A stretch of 64,000 bases of DNA from UBA1189 sp964570685 (lineage in GTDB: Bacteria > Bacteroidota > Bacteroidia > Bacteroidales > Bacteroidaceae), in NCBI GenBank assembly GCA_964570685.1, contig CAZMZC010000001.1:90290-154289 (forward strand), given 5' to 3'. This document shows positions 60,243 to 64,000 of the stretch, piece after piece (the first letter of the stretch is position 1; every line of letters begins with the position of its first letter). A model generated the notes under the pieces. That model was not told the origin of the DNA and made no database searches. It saw only the letters and a program-made list of their open reading frames with translations. Both the position numbers and the translations under genes were made by a program.

Positions 60243-60695
60243 CTATTTTTTTGCAAATGAAGGATTCTGTTCTATCTTATCAACAATAATCTCCATCACC
60301 TCTTGTAATTCATTATAGGAATATTTACACTCATTGACAATTATATCGTCGGAAATCAGAGACGTGAAATTACTAGCAGCCCGTGTAGTCGTAAACTCTT
60401 TCTTGACCAGCAGTACCAGTTTGTTGTCATCATTGATATATGCTCCCCCGTAATAGTTAGGGTATGCTATTTCATTTTGGGATGAGCCATCCCTAGTCTG
60501 TGTACCCATTAACTCCATTATTCGTTGGTAGTGATTGTAAGCCACCGACTGTTCCTCGGCGATACGATACATTTCATTGCAATCCATGGAATTTTCGGAC
60601 TCTGCTTGCACTGTGTCCATATCAATTGAGATTTCCTCTGAAGTACATGCAACAATTAACAATAATGTCGCTGATAAAAATAAAGAACGTTTCAT
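60243..60695 (-). CDS. Lipoprotein signal plus propeptide part of the split S1 protease
   Basis: The ORF has 150 codons. The lipoprotein signal is MKRSLFLSATLLLIVAC (Cys17). The rest is acidic and helical, ending in 'KYSYNELQEVMEIIVDKIEQNPSFAKK', like the helical propeptides of alpha-lytic/streptogrisin proteases, which act as folding chaperones. It stops at a TAG directly after an A7 tract (60246-60252). Reading through in the -1 frame continues into the protease. It may be a pseudogene half, an assembly error, or the product of programmed slippage. A -7 box (minus strand TATCTTTG, complement 60730-60737) lies upstream. Confidence 0.7.
   Translation of the reverse strand: MKRSLFLSATLLLIVACTSEEISIDMDTVQAESENSMDCNEMYRIAEEQSVAYNHYQRIMELMGTQTRDGSSQNEIAYPNYYGGAYINDDNKLVLLVKKEFTTTRAASNFTSLISDDIIVNECKYSYNELQEVMEIIVDKIEQNPSFAKK
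60246..60252 (-). promoter_or_regulatory. A7 slippery tract at the S1 protease frame break
   Basis: In frame this reads GCA AAA AAA TAG on the minus strand, i.e. the heptamer A-AAA-AAA in the correct zero frame for -1 slippage. Shifting by -1 gives ATA GGT GTG and the protease frame. Confidence 0.7.
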
Positions 60696-60729
60696 AGTAT
60701 GGTTAATTAAAGGTTATTAAATCTGTGGG

Positions 60730-60737
60730 CAAAGATA
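60730..60737 (-). promoter_or_regulatory. -7 element of the S1 protease operon
   Basis: Minus strand TATCTTTG, 35 bases upstream of the lipoprotein ATG. No clear -33. Confidence 0.45.
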
Positions 60738-61184
60738 TATCTTTTTATTCATCCAGCTACCATTTTAATATGTGTTATACAACATACTTAATGCGTAATC
60801 GGACAAAACCTCTTTCCATTTAATCGTTATCATAGGAGTCTAATGTATTGTAAGAATGAGGGGTTGTATGAAGTTTAGAATCTCAGCATGAGATCAGAAG
60901 AGGCCTAAACGTTAAACCGCTTTCGCTCATGCGATGAAATGGCGGTTTTGTCCGCCTCTCCCTATTGGCGAAAGTTCATAAATCGGTTGGCTTTGGCAGA
61001 GGAGCAGCGAAGCTGCAACGATGACGTTAAAGATGACGATTACCTCTTGCTGGGTGTTAGTATGAAAGAGAGATTGTCAGTCTTTAGGTTGCTGCCGCAC
61101 CGGATTGCCGATTAGTTATTTTCTGGCCACACAATAATTTGCGAGGAACAAGCCAAAAGTTTCATTTTGTTTGTTGACAAACTT

Positions 61185-61270
61185 ACGTATCCGTGAATAT
61201 TTCATCACGTATTCACGGATATTTCATTACGTAATCACGATTATTTAATCAAATATCCACGGATATTTTA
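61185..61270. repeat. Tandem array E, 22 bp unit, about 3.9 copies
   Basis: Units start at 61185, 61207, 61229 and 61251 with consensus ACGTATCCACGGATATTTCA plus two bases. The sequence family is the same as array D (43780). Confidence 0.85.
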
Positions 61271-61345
61271 CTTTTTGTGTGCAGAGAGTCTGCTTTTCGG
61301 GCAAAGATTTTGCAACTTTACGGAGTATTTGTAAGAAAAATTATG

Positions 61346-61445
61346 AAGTTTATCATTGCTCTCGCTACGCTGCCAATATAAAGCTATGCTTTAAGATGGC
61401 TCGCTCGCTTGGCAATGATTAAACAAGTTTATCATTGCTCTCGCT
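61346..61445 (+). repeat. 21 bp direct repeat pair
   Basis: AAGTTTATCATTGCTCTCGC plus T occurs at 61346-61366 and 61425-61445, and the intervening sequence contains a diverged inverted copy (GCTTGGCAATGATTAAAC). Confidence 0.7.
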
Positions 61446-61580
61446 TCACTGCGCCATTGACTTTAGCCCCTTCGGGCGTCGACCTAAAGGTTGCCAACCG
61501 ATTTATGAACTTTCGCCAATAGAAAAATCTCAAAATCGCCGATTTCATCGGAGTTGTGCACCGTGCCAGGCAAAAAATAA

Positions 61581-61753
61581 GGCAATAATATAGAAGTTGT
61601 CCAACTCTCATATTGTCCCCCTCATTTAGGGGGACGAGCGTAGCGGAGGGGGTATTTGTGCTGCAAGAGCTATACCACCTCCCCCTCTTCGAGGGTACTC
61701 CTCCTAACTTAGGAGGAGAATTTAAGGTTCTGGACAACATCTATATTATTGCC
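61581..61753. mobile_element. MITE-like 173 bp inverted-repeat element
   Basis: The 22-base ends (61581-61602 and 61732-61753) match as inverted repeats at 21 of 22 positions. Inside are C/G-rich hairpins (GTCCCCCTCATTTAGGGGGA; CTCCTCCTAACTTAGGAGGA) of the same type seen at 37888-37927 and 38311-38352. No ORF. Confidence 0.65.
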
Positions 61754-61920
61754 AAAATAAAAATCATTTACACTCTGAGAAAGGATGAAAATCCCTCGTG
61801 TCACGCAAATGCCACGCTCGTGCCACGGCTTTGCCACGCTTTCTCGTTGGCGCAGCTAAGGTTTATACGTTCCTTTGCACCACAAATAGAAAACGTATAA
61901 CCATAAAACAAGACACAGCG

Positions 61921-64000
61921 ATGAAACAGAACAGATTATTTGTGGCGCTATGCGCAATGATACTGACGACCGGGATGATGGCACAGACAAAGAAATATGC
62001 CGAAGGGTATGACGGTGAGGTGATAGTTGTTGAGGGTAAGGTAATAGATAAGGTAACACGGAAGTCACTTCCTGTAAATGTGAAATTCATGGGAAGTGAT
62101 GGTACGATTGTAAATGAAGGGGCATTGTCTGAACAAGGTGACTTTTCGATGAACATCCCCAAGGATTCTGTCGTTATGGTGGAGTTCTATATGATAGGCT
62201 ATGAGCCTAATCTGCTAATATGGGATTATAGAGACGAAAAGAACGTCAAGTTGAAGAACTTGGGTAACATCGAAATGGTTGAGAAACCGCTCGAACTGGA
62301 TGAAGTAACAGTAAAAGCCTCGAAAGTAAAGATGGTATACCGAGGCGACACGATAGTATATAATGCCGATGCATTCCGATTGAGCGATGGCTCTATGCTT
62401 GATGCACTCATTGAACAGCTGCCCGGTGTGGAGCTGAAAGGAAACCAAATCCTTGTGAACGGGCGGTATGTGGAGAGTCTGTTGGTCAACGGCAAGGACT
62501 TTTTCCGTGGCGACCCCGGCATGGCTCTGCAAAACCTACCGGCCTATATGGTAAACAAGGTGAAGGTATACGAGAAGGAACACGAGGATGCGCACGTAAT
62601 AGGTAATCTCAAGGAAAAGCCTTTGGTGGTAGACGTAAACTTGAAGAAGGAGTTCTCTACAGGGTGGATATCGAACGTGGAAGCAGGATATGGTACGGGA
62701 GAGCATTATCTCGGGCGTATGTTTGGATTGCTGTTTACCAAACAGATGCGGCTGAGTGTATTTGGTAACATGAACAACACCAGTGATACACGCTTGCCCG
62801 GTTCGCAGGGCGACTGGAACCCTGCATGGCAGGCTTCGGGCGTGACTGATATGAAACTGGGAGGCCTTGACTTCCGTTGGGACAACAAGGAAGAGACCTT
62901 CGGCGTGGAAAGCAACCTGAAGGTGTACGGCGAAGATGAGCATACCGAATCTGCAACATCGGTAACCAATTTCTATGATGACGGTGATGTATACTCACGC
63001 AGCCGAAACAAAGAGAGGGACAATCAGCTACACATCATGTCGGATCACCGATTGTATGGTAAGGGTAAGTATTGGTATATTGATTTCCGCCCGGGAGTGG
63101 AGTATTTTCACAACGATATTACCAATATGAATGAGGGAGCAGCATTCAATGCCAAACCCAACGAAAGCTATCGCAGTGCATCACTCGACAGCATATTCCG
63201 CCCCGCATACAGCACCACGCTGCTCGATGCCATGACATATAGCGTGCAGAACCGCTCGATGAGCGATCGCGAGCAACTAAATCTGAAGGGTTATCTGTAT
63301 GGCTCCATGAAGTTTGAGCGCACGCTTGACCATATCACATTCGTCGTATCGGGCAATCGACACACGTATGAGAACAAAACATACGGCCACAGTATGTTAC
63401 ACTATGGAAATGATGCCGACAAACCCGATGATAACCGTAATCAGTACAATTACTATAAGACGTGGAGTAATAATCTATCTGCGCAAATAGACTATAACCA
63501 TGCACTGGACCATGAACGCAACTTTGTACTACGTCCCAAGTATACTTATTCGTACAACTCGGGCAATTCGCTCAGCAACCTGTATCGACTGGACTGGTAT
63601 GAGGGATGGAGTCCCGAGGATAGGGAGTTGGGATTGCTCCCTTCCACACGCGACTCGCTGCGTAATGTGCTTGATGTGGCCAACAGCGTCAACAATGTAT
63701 CATCTACCAACCGACATACACCGAGCCTCGAACTGGAACGCGGAATATACAACGATAAAGGCTCGCGCCATTACCTGTTACGCCTACCGCTGAATATCAT
63801 ATCGGAACGGCTCGACTATCAGCGAGGCCGCATCGACACGGTGGTAAACCGCCTCACAGCCCGACTGGAGGGAAGTGCTGAATACCGCATAGTAAACGAC
63901 ATGAAGGGCGACTCTGTACCACGACACGAATACAAGTGGACATATAACTTCTCCAACTCGGCACCTTCGCTCTCGTACAACATCCCTTACGTGAACGATG
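61921..64000 (+). CDS. Outer-membrane beta-barrel protein, TonB-dependent receptor-like, N-terminal part
   Basis: 693 codons are present; the gene runs off the right edge. It has a signal peptide (MKQNRLFVALCAMILTTGMMAQ). Residues about 35-115 look like a carboxypeptidase-regulatory-like or beta-sandwich domain ('VVEGKVIDKVTRKSLPVNVKF'). Residues about 120-220 are plug-like ('LDEVTVKASKVKMVYRGDTIVYNADAF', 'MLDALIEQLPGVELKGNQILVNG', 'LVNGKDFFRGDP'). From about 235 the sequence alternates in beta-barrel style ('STGWISNVEAGYGTGEHYLGRMFG'). This is the layout of Bacteroidetes 'outer membrane beta-barrel family' receptors without a SusD partner. The ligand is unknown. Confidence 0.85.
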   Translation, partial: MKQNRLFVALCAMILTTGMMAQTKKYAEGYDGEVIVVEGKVIDKVTRKSLPVNVKFMGSDGTIVNEGALSEQGDFSMNIPKDSVVMVEFYMIGYEPNLLIWDYRDEKNVKLKNLGNIEMVEKPLELDEVTVKASKVKMVYRGDTIVYNADAFRLSDGSMLDALIEQLPGVELKGNQILVNGRYVESLLVNGKDFFRGDPGMALQNLPAYMVNKVKVYEKEHEDAHVIGNLKEKPLVVDVNLKKEFSTGWISNVEAGYGTGEHYLGRMFGLLFTKQMRLSVFGNMNNTSDTRLPGSQGDWNPAWQASGVTDMKLGGLDFRWDNKEETFGVESNLKVYGEDEHTESATSVTNFYDDGDVYSRSRNKERDNQLHIMSDHRLYGKGKYWYIDFRPGVEYFHNDITNMNEGAAFNAKPNESYRSASLDSIFRPAYSTTLLDAMTYSVQNRSMSDREQLNLKGYLYGSMKFERTLDHITFVVSGNRHTYENKTYGHSMLHYGNDADKPDDNRNQYNYYKTWSNNLSAQIDYNHALDHERNFVLRPKYTYSYNSGNSLSNLYRLDWYEGWSPEDRELGLLPSTRDSLRNVLDVANSVNNVSSTNRHTPSLELERGIYNDKGSRHYLLRLPLNIISERLDYQRGRIDTVVNRLTARLEGSAEYRIVNDMKGDSVPRHEYKWTYNFSNSAPSLSYNIPYVND

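Larger units (their letters stand above)
60962..61522. repeat. 561 bp segment bounded by a 29 bp perfect inverted repeat
   Basis: 60962-60990 is the exact reverse complement of 61494-61522. Partial complementarity continues outward (GATGAAAT.GGCG with CGCC.ATTTCATC). It encloses a 22 bp-period array, as the 20328-21148 segment does. Confidence 0.8.
60696..61920. other. 1.2 kb repeat-rich non-coding region
   Basis: No gene is supported. It holds the protease promoter, a 29 bp perfect inverted-repeat pair (60962-60990, 61494-61522) enclosing tandem array E, a 21 bp direct repeat (61346-61366, 61425-61445), a 173 bp inverted-repeat element (61581-61753), and GCCACG-type repeats (about 61800-61840) before the receptor gene. 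Confidence 0.8.

Noticed and set aside
58688..60695. Toxin-antitoxin or phage-defence operon
   Set aside because: Small lipoprotein, protease and TonB-like genes have signal or envelope features and no nuclease, toxin or phage-related motif.

Overview
The window looks like chromosome from a host-associated member of the Bacteroidales, most likely Prevotellaceae or a close relative. Three things point there. Many genes have the Bacteroidetes promoter (a -33 TTG and a -7 TAnnTTTG about 20 bases apart). Type IX secretion genes porU and porV are present. Several secreted proteins end in the short module 'IYDL.GR...GIYIVNGKKV'. The host-glycan enzymes suggest a gut or mucosal habitat. The genus is an inference; no rRNA is present to settle it.

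Layout. 1-10 kb: start of pnp (minus strand), then a two-gene glycan-degradation operon: a secreted GH20 hexosaminidase/GH33 sialidase fusion and a GH95 alpha-L-fucosidase. 10-17.6 kb: housekeeping genes on the minus strand (guaB, recQ, clpX, clpP, tig). 17.6-23.6 kb: a 53-residue peptide gene, a secreted Big_2 protein, a 1.2 kb repeat-rich non-coding region, an M6 metalloprotease and lptB. 23.7-30.9 kb: an MlaE/MlaF-type lipid ABC transporter, then porU, porV and ispF. 31-38.3 kb: an M16 lipoprotein peptidase, an Ig-like lipoprotein, rpsO and an RlmL-like RNA methyltransferase. 38.3-43.6 kb: two paralogous MacB/FtsX-type permeases. 44.3-52.8 kb: a DPP IV-like peptidase, a fasciclin-like lipoprotein and a GH2 beta-galactosidase. 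53-58.6 kb: tRNA-Leu(CAA), miaB, a membrane-spanning sensor/HTH protein and two thioredoxin-like lipoproteins. 58.7-64 kb: a TonB-like protein, a trypsin-fold protease split at an A7 tract, a second 1.2 kb repeat-rich region and the start of an outer-membrane beta-barrel receptor.

How it fits together. Sialidase, hexosaminidase, fucosidase and beta-galactosidase could strip host mucin-type glycans, while M6, M16, S1 and S9 peptidases handle protein. The GH, Big_2 and M6 proteins end in the same short module, and porU/porV, which process and export type IX cargo, lie in the same window.

The most unusual material is non-coding or contingency-like. Five intergenic tandem arrays all have a 22 bp period despite different sequences. 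Several elements are bounded by long inverted repeats. A dispersed repeat carries a complete promoter upstream of tig and rpsO. Three slippage-prone tracts sit in genes for secreted proteins: A7 in the S1 protease, a 7 bp repeat in the M6 protease and a G8 tract at the Big_2 promoter.
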